From SBAX01 sp964646605 (GTDB lineage Bacteria; Planctomycetota; Phycisphaerae; UBA1845): DNA of 64,000 nucleotides. The notes beneath the pieces are model-generated. The model searched no databases, was not told the origin of the DNA, and was given only the letters and a program-made list of their open reading frames with translations. A program made the translations under genes and the position numbers. The DNA is taken from assembly GCA_964646605.1 (NCBI GenBank), contig CAZYEX010000137.1, positions 1-64,000 on the forward strand, written 5' to 3'. Shown here in pieces: positions 25,969-33,588 of this stretch. Numbering within the stretch: position 1 is the stretch's first letter; each line of letters starts with the position of its first letter.

Positions 25969-27792
25969 TCACATCTCATCCACGGTTTGGATGCCCAACA
26001 ACCGCAACCCCAACCGCAACACACGGGCGGCGAGGTCGCAGAGGCGCAACCGTGAGAGACGCACGGACTCCGGCTGGGCGTCGATGACGCGGACTCCGAG
26101 CCTCTTGTCATAAAATCGGCTGAAGCTCTTGGCCAGTTCGTACAGATAATCGGTCAGCATGTTGGGGCGGAGCTCGACGGCTAGGGTGTCCATGACATCG
26201 GCGAACTGCAGCAGTTTCTTGGCCAGGGCGATCTCCGAGGGATGGTCAAGCAGCAGGGGCGCGTCGGACGGGAGGCTCGCAAACTCCACGCCGGCCTTAC
26301 GACCGATCGAGCAGATCCGGGCATAGGCGTACAGCATGTACGGCGCGGTGTTGCCCTCCAACGACAGCATGGTGTCCATGTCGAAGCGGTAGTCGCTGCC
26401 CAGCGAGTGCGACAGATCAAAGTATTTGATGGCGGCCAGACCCACCGTCTCGGCGATGAGGTCCATCTGATCCGTAGTGAACGAGCGCTGCGGGCGGAAT
26501 TCATCGGGCTTCTGTTGTTCCACGACGCGGCGGGCGCGGGCCACGGCCTCGTCGAGAGTGTCCTTCAATTTGACCGTCCCGCCCTCACGAGTCTTGAACG
26601 GTTGACCGCTGGCGGACAGTACGCTGCCGAAGCCCAAGTGTTGAAGTCCCACGCCCTCCGGAACGAAACCAACCCGCCGAGCCGCGGCGAAAAGCATTTC
26701 GAAATGCTGCTTCTGGGTCATCCCCACCACGTACACGATGCGCGAGGCCCCGAGCGTTTCGATGCGGTGGATGAGCGTGGCCAAGTCCGACGTGGCGTAG
26801 TTGTAACCCCCGTCCGACTTGCGGACAATCAGCGGCAACGGCTCGCCCTCGCGGGACGAAAAACCGGCGGGGAAGATGCACAGGGCGCCCGCGCTGTCGC
26901 GGACCTCGGCTTGCGAACCGCCGTCGCGCATCCGTTCGAGGCGGCGCACGACCTCGGCCATCAAATCATTGTAGAAGCTTTCGCCGCGGTCGATCAGCCG
27001 CACGCCCAGGCGGTCGTAAATCGCATGACAATGACGCAGCGACTCGTCACAGAACGCCTGCCAGACGCGGCGGATGGCGGAGTCACCGCGCTGCAACGCG
27101 ACCACTGTCTCGCGCGATTCCTCCTTAAACTTCTCGTCGGCGTCGAAACGGGCCTTGGCTTCCACGTAAAACGATTCCAGGTCGCGGATCACCAGACGGT
27201 CGGGTTGTTCCACGACCTCGGGGCTCACTCGACGCAGGTGAGCGAGCAACATGCCGAACTGCGTGCCCCAGTCGCCCACGTGGTTTTCGCGGTGGACGGA
27301 ATGTCCCTGGAATTCGAGAATGCGGGCCACGCAGTCGCCGATCACCGTGCTCCGCAGGTGCCCGACGTGCATCTCCTTGGCCAGATTCGGACTCGACAAG
27401 TCGACGACCACGACTTCCCGCCGATCGGCGACGGGCAGTCCGACGCGATCGGTGGCGTGATCGGTCGCGGGAGGAATCGACGCCAGCTCCCGGGCGAGGA
27501 ACTCGGGCTTAAGCCGCAGATTGATGAACCCCGGTCCGGCGATCTCCGGTTTTTCGCAAAGGTCGTCGATCTCCAGATGGTCCACGATCGCCTGGGCGAC
27601 CTCGCGCGGCTTCTTGCCCAAGCTCTTGGCCAGCCCCATGGCCGCGTTGCACTGATAATCGCCGAATTTGTCGTCCTGCGAAGGCGCAATCATCGGATCG
27701 CCTCCGGCATTCACCCGTTGGAGGGCGATCCCGACGCGCCCAGCAAGTTGTTGGACCACCGATTGCACAGTTATGGACACCTCCAGCGCCAC
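25969..27792 (-). CDS. argS: Arginyl-tRNA synthetase
   Basis: A class I synthetase of 607 residues that charges tRNA-Arg in the cytoplasm. The N-terminal Add1 domain (FGDYQCNAAMGLAKSLGKKP) binds the D-loop. The catalytic core has the ArgRS HIGH-type motif HVGHLRST (142-149) after the invariant SPNLAKEMH, then HVGDWGTQFGMLLAHL. The C-terminal anticodon-binding domain follows (YLYELAKSFSRFYDKRLGV). Length and order match the family. The start at 27792 is the usual position. It is alone on its strand, next to the XRE module. Confidence 0.97.
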   Translation of the reverse strand: MALEVSITVQSVVQQLAGRVGIALQRVNAGGDPMIAPSQDDKFGDYQCNAAMGLAKSLGKKPREVAQAIVDHLEIDDLCEKPEIAGPGFINLRLKPEFLARELASIPPATDHATDRVGLPVADRREVVVVDLSSPNLAKEMHVGHLRSTVIGDCVARILEFQGHSVHRENHVGDWGTQFGMLLAHLRRVSPEVVEQPDRLVIRDLESFYVEAKARFDADEKFKEESRETVVALQRGDSAIRRVWQAFCDESLRHCHAIYDRLGVRLIDRGESFYNDLMAEVVRRLERMRDGGSQAEVRDSAGALCIFPAGFSSREGEPLPLIVRKSDGGYNYATSDLATLIHRIETLGASRIVYVVGMTQKQHFEMLFAAARRVGFVPEGVGLQHLGFGSVLSASGQPFKTREGGTVKLKDTLDEAVARARRVVEQQKPDEFRPQRSFTTDQMDLIAETVGLAAIKYFDLSHSLGSDYRFDMDTMLSLEGNTAPYMLYAYARICSIGRKAGVEFASLPSDAPLLLDHPSEIALAKKLLQFADVMDTLAVELRPNMLTDYLYELAKSFSRFYDKRLGVRVIDAQPESVRLSRLRLCDLAARVLRLGLRLLGIQTVDEM

Positions 27793-27926
27793 GCCGACCC
27801 AGCGGGATGCGAATGTAACCTCAAACCCAATGGGGGACTACCCGCGGCATCTCCGCCCAACGCGCCGCCCGTGACCGCACTCGACGTGCAAAAGCCGCCG
27901 CGCCGAGGTGGATCTGCGTCGGGGAG

Positions 27927-27955
27927 GTTGACTATTTGTCAACTTGGGGTATGAT
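27927..27955 (+). promoter_or_regulatory. Promoter overlapped by an XRE-type operator
   Basis: TTGACT (27928-27933), a 16-bp spacer and TATGAT (27950-27955) form a strong promoter. The sequence GTTGACTATTTGTCAAC (27927-27943) is a perfect inverted repeat (GTTGAC/GTCAAC) covering the -35 and the front of the spacer. A repressor of the XRE family bound there would block RNA polymerase. The XRE gene at 28310-28570 is downstream, suggesting autoregulation. A further perfect stem CGTCCGT/ACGGACG lies at about 28028-28048, in the leader. From 27793 to 27926 I see no other feature. Confidence 0.6.
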
Positions 27956-28056
27956 CGCAAAGAAGGCCGCGTCAAAGGGATGGGACTGCCGGGGAGTGAC
28001 CGTGGGCGGTTGGGCTTGCACGCCTACGTCCGTTATCCTGACGGACGGCGGGCGTC

Positions 28057-28302
28057 ATGGACCGGATACAAAGAGAAGAGAAGATCGCGCGGATCGAACT
28101 GCTGATCCTTGCCCTTGAGGCGGACCAGCCCAAACTTCCCTCAGGCAAGAGGGTGGAATCGGAACACGCGGTTCGGGAGCTACGAGATGCCCAAGACGCG
28201 CTCTGTCGCAACGACGAAAAGGCATACTATCAATGGAAAACGGTCGCGCTCTGGCGCCTCCGGAAAGTCTACGTCCTCGGACACCCTTGGACAGGTTCTT
28301 GA
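28057..28302 (+). CDS. Small protein of unknown function in the XRE module
   Basis: An 81-residue protein, mostly predicted α-helical and rich in charged residues (MDRIQREEKIARIELLIL, then RDAQDALCRNDEKAYYQW). I do not recognise a family. It follows the promoter at 27927-27955 by about 100 nt and ends 8 nt before the GTG start of the XRE regulator, so the two are probably co-transcribed. This layout is seen in small toxin/antitoxin-like or autoregulated modules, but no toxin fold is evident. The ribosome-binding site is weak, so confidence in translation is only moderate. Confidence 0.5.
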   Translation: MDRIQREEKIARIELLILALEADQPKLPSGKRVESEHAVRELRDAQDALCRNDEKAYYQWKTVALWRLRKVYVLGHPWTGS

Positions 28303-28309
28303 TTCGGCC

Positions 28310-28570
28310 GTGGTCGGATCGGTGCTCGCATGGGCACGTCGCAACCGAGGGCTCACGCAAAACGAATTGGCGCGAAAACTGGGTATGAGCAAGAGCTACT
28401 GGTCACTGCTTGAAGGCGGGAAGCGTACGTTGGCCTTCGCCAAGCTGATCGAGTTCGCCGACGCACTGGAACTCGATCCCCTTGAGTTGGTGGAGCGGAT
28501 TCTGGAAGATAGCGCGCATCGCGGGCGACGCTACGTCGCGGCGATTTCAGAAGCCGTCCGCGGAATCTGA
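28310..28570 (+). CDS. XRE-family helix-turn-helix regulator
   Basis: An 86-residue DNA-binding protein from the GTG at 28310. The HTH_3/XRE core is VLAWARRNRGLTQNELARKL, then GMSKSYWSLLEGGKRTLAFA: the recognition helix and the conserved second-helix Q/N and third-helix E/G positions are in place. An in-frame ATG at 28187 would add a low-complexity N-terminus overlapping the preceding gene and is less likely. It is probably an autorepressor acting at the dyad in its own promoter (27927-27943). No phage genes are nearby. It converges on rsfS with a 4-nt gap. Confidence 0.72.
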   Translation: MVGSVLAWARRNRGLTQNELARKLGMSKSYWSLLEGGKRTLAFAKLIEFADALELDPLELVERILEDSAHRGRRYVAAISEAVRGI

Positions 28571-28574
28571 ACCT

Positions 28575-28922
28575 TCACGCGGACTCGGAGCGCACCCATT
28601 CGATCCGCGGGGCGTCGCCCCACAGTAGTTCCAGATCGTAATAGTCGCGATAGGGTTTGGCAAAGATGTGGAAGACGACGTCGACGAAGTCGACGATGAC
28701 CCAGACGGCGTTCCCTTGGCCGCAATAGCCATAGTGCCGCTGCCCGACCTTCCGTCCGTAGTCGATGATGGTCTCCGCCGCGGCGCGAATTTGGCGGTCC
28801 GAACTCCCCGTGGCAATGACCGTAAAGTCGGTGAACGCCGTAATTCCGCGCAGGTCCAGGGCGATGACGTTCTCGCTTTTCAGGTCGGACGCCAGCCGCG
28901 CCACTTCGATCGCAAACTGCAA
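28575..28922 (-). CDS. rsfS: Ribosomal silencing factor RsfS (Iojap/DUF143)
   Basis: A protein of about 115 residues that binds L14 on the 50S subunit and blocks 30S joining during nutrient stress. Family landmarks are ENVIALDLRG, FVIATGSSDRQ-type FTVIATGSSDRQIRAAAE, and a C-terminal HIFAKPYRDYYDLELLWGDA. The TTG at 28922 has a near-perfect GGAGGG 6 nt upstream, so I prefer it; a GTG at 28940 extends the protein by six residues but lacks a site. It is monocistronic here rather than in the usual nadD-rsfS context. Confidence 0.92.
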   Translation of the reverse strand: MQFAIEVARLASDLKSENVIALDLRGITAFTDFTVIATGSSDRQIRAAAETIIDYGRKVGQRHYGYCGQGNAVWVIVDFVDVVFHIFAKPYRDYYDLELLWGDAPRIEWVRSESA

Positions 28923-29012
28923 GCCATTCCCTCCGCGCACGCGCCTATTCTACGTCGTCCCCACCCCTCTCGCAACCGTCTGCAAGCCCCCTTGTCCAAG
29001 CATCCGTGGGGG

Positions 29013-30200
29013 TTAGGGCCCGCGGTTCGGGACGGATACCGGAGGGGCAGGGTCGGCACGCACCATCTTAAGTCTTTTGAGCGTTACCACGACGACGACG
29101 ACGACGAGGAGATAGAGGGGAACGATGTAGCGCAGGCGGAGGACGATCGGGGCGCATCCCATCACCGCGAAGAACAGCGCCAGGGCATAGCTCACGCGGA
29201 CCACCCGTCGCACCGGCCAACCGCGATCCACAAGCTGGTCGTAGAAATGGCTGCGATCGCCCGCCATCAGCGGTCGTTGACTCCGCCAGCGACGAACGAG
29301 CGTCAGCACCATGTCCGTCAGCGGCAGAGCGAACATCATCAACGACGCGAGCATCCAGCGGATGGCCCCGGACTCGGCGAAGAGCAGCAGGAGCGTCGCC
29401 GCGTTGAGTCCCAAAAGCATGGAACCGGCATCGCCCATGAAGATTCGCGCGGGGTTGCGGTTGTAGGGCAAGAACCCCAGGCTCGCCCCCATCATGGCCA
29501 GCGCGAGGACGACCCGCTGGACATCCAACGGGCGCCATGCGCTCCAGAGGTGCAGGTGGACGGCCAGCACCAGGAACCCAGCGGCCATGATGCCCAACAC
29601 TCCGGAGCAAAGTCCGTCGAGACCGTCGATGAGGTTCGTCGCATTGCATGCGCCCAGGACGATGAAGATCGTCAGCGGCGCGGAGTAGGCCAGCACCCAT
29701 GTCCGCGGAAGATCCCCCGGGTCGGTTCCGGTCGACCTCAGCAGGTGCTCGAGAAGGTCGTTTCCCACACCCGAAACCATGAGTACCACAGCCGCGACAC
29801 CGCCGCCGATGAGCTTCACCTTGGGCGAAGCCGCTCGTATGTCGTCGAACAACCCCACGGCCGTGATGACACATGCGGCCAACAGGATACCCAACGTGGA
29901 GAAGGGCAGCGCCGGTCCGGTTGCGTCGGCTTCAAAGGGAAGTCCCGCTTCACCCCATCGAAACAGGGCCGTTGCAACTCCGGCACTCCAACCGAGAAAA
30001 ATGGCCGCTCCACCCAGGTAAGGCACTGGCGTCTTGTGTGGTTTCAGGTAGTCGTCGGGACGGTCGACGATGTTCCGTGCCAGCGCGAAGCGCCGACAAA
30101 TCGGCGTGGCGATCAACGAGACCACGAATGCGCAGACGCCGATGGGCCAATAAGCCACAACGGCCTGAGTCAACGTGGTGTAGTTCGCCGATGAGTCCAT
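29013..30200 (-). CDS. MraY/WecA-family undecaprenyl-phosphate glycosyl-1-phosphate transferase
   Basis: A polytopic membrane enzyme of 395 residues that transfers a sugar-1-phosphate (usually GlcNAc) from a UDP-sugar to undecaprenyl phosphate at the cytoplasmic face, starting O-antigen, teichoic acid or exopolysaccharide synthesis. Family signatures are present: GLFDDIRAA (metal-binding Asp pair), CNATNLIDGLDGL, and NPARIFMGDAGSMLLG, followed by the RSHFYDQLVDRG motif. About eleven helices. The ATG at 30200 is chosen because GAGG lies 9 nt upstream and the first helix starts soon after; an upstream extension has no family match. The exact branch (WecA, TagO or MraY-like) is not settled, but the absence of a murein cluster argues against MraY. 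Confidence 0.85.
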   Translation of the reverse strand: MDSSANYTTLTQAVVAYWPIGVCAFVVSLIATPICRRFALARNIVDRPDDYLKPHKTPVPYLGGAAIFLGWSAGVATALFRWGEAGLPFEADATGPALPFSTLGILLAACVITAVGLFDDIRAASPKVKLIGGGVAAVVLMVSGVGNDLLEHLLRSTGTDPGDLPRTWVLAYSAPLTIFIVLGACNATNLIDGLDGLCSGVLGIMAAGFLVLAVHLHLWSAWRPLDVQRVVLALAMMGASLGFLPYNRNPARIFMGDAGSMLLGLNAATLLLLFAESGAIRWMLASLMMFALPLTDMVLTLVRRWRSQRPLMAGDRSHFYDQLVDRGWPVRRVVRVSYALALFFAVMGCAPIVLRLRYIVPLYLLVVVVVVVTLKRLKMVRADPAPPVSVPNRGP

Positions 30201-30371
30201 TCGTGTTGCCTCACACCATGTTAGACCGTGGCCCGCAAGACCGCCCGTATGCCCCGTTGCTACCGTGTGAGGAATCGGTTGCGGCGTCAACTCGGTTGGG
30301 TCCAGGGGGTGGGTCCGGGAACGTCACAGCGGTTGACGCCGGAAGTCGATGTGCTACCTTCGCCGGGCGAT

Positions 30372-31271
30372 ATGAAGATCGGGTTTAGTTCGTTGGTTTG
30401 TCCGACTTGGGACCTCCCTACCATCGTGACGCAGGCGTCCACGCTGGGTTTTGCGGGGGTTGAGCTGCGCGGGCTGCGTGGGGAGTTGCACCTTCCGCTG
30501 GTTCCCGAACTCGCCGCCGATCCCGCGGGCGTTCGACAGTTGTTCGCCGACCACAAAGTGGAACTCGTTTGTTTGGGCGCTTCGGCGATGCTGTCGGCCA
30601 AGGATCGCAAAGAGCTCGCCAAACAAAAGGCCTCGATCACCGAGTTCTTGGAGTTGGCCTCGAAACTCCGCTGTCCCTACGTCCGTATTTTCGCGGGCGA
30701 GGTCGGGCGATGGGACACGGCGCGGGCTGTATTGGCAAGGACGGCCGAGGCACTCATTTCGCTGGTCCCCGTCGCTCAGCGGCTGGGCGTCACGCTGCTG
30801 GTCGAAAACGGCGGAGATTTTCCCAGCAGCTCTGATCTTTGGTTCCTCGTGGACGCCGTGGAGCAGTCGTCGATTCGCTGCTGTTGGAACCAATGTTCGG
30901 CCATGGCAGTCGGTGAGCGGGCGACCAATTCGATCCCACGTTTGGGCAACAAGCTGCGGATCGTCCACATCTGCGACGCGCAGTTCGACGAGGCCGGGGT
31001 GCTTACGCAATACAAGCCGCTCGGGGAAGGGCAGGTCGAGTGCAAACGGCAGATCGAGCTTCTCACGGGAATGGCCTACGACGGATACCTGATGTTCGAG
31101 TGGCCCAAGCTGTGGGTGGATTCGCTTCCCCCTCCCGAGGCCGCGTTGCCCGCGGCGGCGAAGTTCCTCCGCGCCGCGCTCGACGCCAAGCAATCGGTCC
31201 TATCCGCGTACAAGGGCGATAAGAATGCCCCGAAGTTCGTCTCCCGCGGTCCGGTGACGGCCGCCGGTTAG
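30372..31271 (+). CDS. Sugar phosphate isomerase/epimerase (AP endonuclease 2-like TIM barrel)
   Basis: A 299-residue TIM-barrel protein of the xylose isomerase-like/AP-endonuclease 2 family. It begins MKIGFSSLVCPTWDLPTIV, which is the standard first strand. Later barrel strands carry candidate metal ligands: VRIFAGEVGRWD, LLVENGGDFPSSS (Glu), IRCCWNQCSAMAVG (usual Asp replaced by Trp-Asn-Gln), IVHICDAQFDEAG and GYLMFEWPK (Glu). Members isomerise or epimerise sugars and polyols; the substrate here is unknown. The metal-ligand substitution at IRCCWNQCSA is unusual and could alter activity. Followed 31 nt later by a membrane protein gene, possibly co-transcribed. Confidence 0.75.
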   Translation: MKIGFSSLVCPTWDLPTIVTQASTLGFAGVELRGLRGELHLPLVPELAADPAGVRQLFADHKVELVCLGASAMLSAKDRKELAKQKASITEFLELASKLRCPYVRIFAGEVGRWDTARAVLARTAEALISLVPVAQRLGVTLLVENGGDFPSSSDLWFLVDAVEQSSIRCCWNQCSAMAVGERATNSIPRLGNKLRIVHICDAQFDEAGVLTQYKPLGEGQVECKRQIELLTGMAYDGYLMFEWPKLWVDSLPPPEAALPAAAKFLRAALDAKQSVLSAYKGDKNAPKFVSRGPVTAAG

Positions 31272-31302
31272 CTCCGCCAACCATTTCTGGGAGTGCCACA
31301 CC

Positions 31303-32772
31303 GTGGTCACTGTCGCACTGGCGCAGGGATGGTCAGGGGACCGGGCAGCCTGGTACGTCCCGGTTTTGTTGCTCATGGGGATCGGGTGCGTCGTGCTGCG
31401 GCGACGTCTCTCGACGGGCTGGGCGCTTTCGATTTTCCTGGTCAGCGCCGCGGCGATGTTGTTGTTCGCCCGCCTTTGGCGTCCGCCCTTGGGTGCGATT
31501 CAACAGACCGGTTGGGCCTGCGGGGCCTTGTCGCTTCTCTGGTCGGTGGTGGGCGCCGCCCTCCTACGGCGGCGCAGAGCCTATCGCCGCGCCCCATCGA
31601 ACGGGATCGTGGGGCTCGATTATACTTCAGCGTTGGCCGCGTTGTTGTTTGGAGTCGTGGCCTGGATCATCCTGGTCGTGGTCCTGGTCATGCGAATGGT
31701 CTTCGTGAGCCTGGAGATCGTCCGCGGACATCCCGCGGCGCGGGTGCGGGAGTACGGTTTCGGGAACGAAGGACTGTGGAATATGGGGGTGCTGATCCTC
31801 TCGTGCTTGGTGGGGCTGGGTTCGACGCGCGATCCGCGGTTGGGGACGGTGTTGTTCTGGCTGGTGGTCATGGGAACGACGTGGGCGACGTTGTTGGGCG
31901 CGCCCTTGGGGGTCCACGTGACCGGGGCCTTCGAGCGCTCCGCCATGTCGGTGGTGCTGCTCGCGGCGCTGAGCGCCGTTCTGGCGACGTCGGTGCTGGT
32001 CACAGAATGGAGTGCCCGTCGTCCCAAGCTAGGCAACCGTAAAGCTCCGCCGCACCCCGCAGCCCCCTCCCATGGGACTTGGCCGGGGTTTGTGACTAGT
32101 TGCGGGGCATTGAGCTTTGCGATCATCGTGCTCTGTTGTTATCATCTGTTGATTCCCATCCGGGTGAGTTGGGGAGGGGTATATGGGGCTTGGGTGATGA
32201 CGGGTCTGTCCGCGTCGCTCACGGCCGCGGCGATGTTCGTGCTTCTTACGCGGCATTGGAACGAGAACCTCGCCGATGCGGCCATGGGGCTGGCGTCGAT
32301 CGCGTGCTGTGGTTTTGCGATGTTGGCGGTCCCCGGCGCGGAGATGCCCCTCGGGGATCGGTATCCGATGATGTTCACAACGATGATCGTGGGATTGACG
32401 GTGGCCACAGGGATTTGGGCGTACCTCGCGGGAGTGTGGTCGACCGCGGCGGAGGTTCCCGCAGCGGGCGCGGACTTGGTGCGTTGGGTTCCCCATGCCA
32501 AGCGCAGCGCCTTCCTGAGCGCTGCACTGGCGTTGGTGGCGGCGGCGCTGATGACCTACTGGCCGCGTCTCCCCTCGATCGCGAGCATGGACCACACCCT
32601 GGGGCGGGTCTCGGCCGGGCTCGCCGCGCATCTTTTCCTGCTCCTGGTGATGCTGTGGTGTTCTCGACGCCTGCGGCGGCTCACCTTTCACCTGTTGACC
32701 TTGCTGGCCGTGGTCTCGACCGTGGGATTCATTGTGGTGCGGATGGCGCCCTTCGCGTCGCGGTTGGAATGA
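31303..32772 (+). CDS. Polytopic membrane protein of unknown function
   Basis: A 489-residue protein with about 13-14 predicted transmembrane helices spread over its whole length, with short loops except a hydrophilic loop of ~30 residues near the middle (SARRPKLGNRKAPPHP). No motif I recognise; the region around residues 150-190 loosely resembles CcmF/CcsA-type cytochrome c assembly proteins in hydrophobicity, but the WWD motif is absent. The GTG start at 31303 follows the isomerase gene by 31 nt, so the two may be an operon. The helices favour a transporter or a membrane-embedded enzyme, which I cannot resolve further. Confidence 0.65.
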   Translation: MVTVALAQGWSGDRAAWYVPVLLLMGIGCVVLRRRLSTGWALSIFLVSAAAMLLFARLWRPPLGAIQQTGWACGALSLLWSVVGAALLRRRRAYRRAPSNGIVGLDYTSALAALLFGVVAWIILVVVLVMRMVFVSLEIVRGHPAARVREYGFGNEGLWNMGVLILSCLVGLGSTRDPRLGTVLFWLVVMGTTWATLLGAPLGVHVTGAFERSAMSVVLLAALSAVLATSVLVTEWSARRPKLGNRKAPPHPAAPSHGTWPGFVTSCGALSFAIIVLCCYHLLIPIRVSWGGVYGAWVMTGLSASLTAAAMFVLLTRHWNENLADAAMGLASIACCGFAMLAVPGAEMPLGDRYPMMFTTMIVGLTVATGIWAYLAGVWSTAAEVPAAGADLVRWVPHAKRSAFLSAALALVAAALMTYWPRLPSIASMDHTLGRVSAGLAAHLFLLLVMLWCSRRLRRLTFHLLTLLAVVSTVGFIVVRMAPFASRLE

Positions 32773-32797
32773 GTTGGGTCCGAGGAGTGCATCATTC

Positions 32798-32962
32798 GTG
32801 CGGACGCGGCGCGTGGAACGATTGCTGAGACTGATGCAGGCCCTGCAAAGCGGTCGTCCCGCGGGCGTGGAGGAGCTTGCGACTGTCGCCGGCGTTTCGC
32901 GGCGGACGGCGAGGGAAACGAAAATAGGTCGGTGCGTTGCGCGCTGTGATCCAACGTGTTGA
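32798..32962 (+). pseudogene. Truncated HTH_11 (DeoR/YafY-type) regulator remnant
   Basis: The GTG at 32798 opens RTRRVERLLRLMQALQSGRP, then GVEELATVAGVSRRT, the N-terminal winged-helix of YafY/DeoR-like regulators, which normally continue for ~250 more residues with a WYL or sugar-binding domain. After SRRT the frame loses similarity and stops at 32962, inside the start of dtd. The C-terminal domain is absent, so I call it a remnant. GAGGAG lies upstream, so a 54-residue peptide might still be made. Confidence 0.6.
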
Positions 32963-33386
32963 ACGGGCGTCGGTCCAGGTCGAGGGGCGAGAGATCGCCG
33001 CCCTCGGACCGGGATTTCTGCTTTACGTCGGCGTCGCACCCGACGACGGCGACGCCGACATCGCCTACCTCTGCGAGAAGGTGCGTTTCCTGCGCGTCTT
33101 TCCCGACGGGGCGGGGAAGATGAACCTTGACGTGTTGGAAGCGGGCGGCGAGGTCCTCGTGGTCAGCGCCTTCACGGTGTGCGCCGATGCCCGGAAGGGT
33201 CGCCGTCCGTCGTTCGATTCCGCCGCCCCGCCCGACCGCGCCCGGGTCTTGTACGAGCTGTTCTGCGAGGCACTGGGGCGTGAGGGCCTGACCGTCCGCC
33301 GCGGATCGTTCGGCGCCACCATGAACGTCCATTCCATCAACACCGGACCCGTCTGCATCCTCCTCGACTCGCGGCGGACGTTTTGA
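32937..33386 (+). CDS. dtd: D-aminoacyl-tRNA deacylase
   Basis: A 149-residue editing enzyme that hydrolyses D-aminoacyl-tRNAs in the cytoplasm. The canonical start MRAVIQRVERASVQVEG is recovered with a TTG start at 32937. The catalytic loop is VSAFTVCADARKGRRPSFDS, with the Ser-x-x-Thr pattern (usual SQFTL) and the KGRRPSF stretch intact. The C-terminal cross-subunit motif is present as NTGPVCILLDS, where the last usual Thr of GPVT is Cys; the Gly-cisPro needed for chiral discrimination is kept. The gene overlaps the remnant HTH gene. Confidence 0.93.
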   Translation: MRAVIQRVERASVQVEGREIAALGPGFLLYVGVAPDDGDADIAYLCEKVRFLRVFPDGAGKMNLDVLEAGGEVLVVSAFTVCADARKGRRPSFDSAAPPDRARVLYELFCEALGREGLTVRRGSFGATMNVHSINTGPVCILLDSRRTF

Positions 33387-33588
33387 GCGAAGCCCCGACG
33401 CCTTTTCCTTCCCAGTCCAGTTCGTTAGAATGCGTGCGGGTTTCTCACGGAGGAACGGTGTGCCAGGATTGAACAGAGCATCGCATGGATTCGGTTGCGG
33501 CGATTGGCGGAACACGAGGCCGCGAATCCGCTCGCGGACCTCGGCTGAGTGCCAACACCGCTCTCTGCCGCCCGCGCCTCTGATTCCT

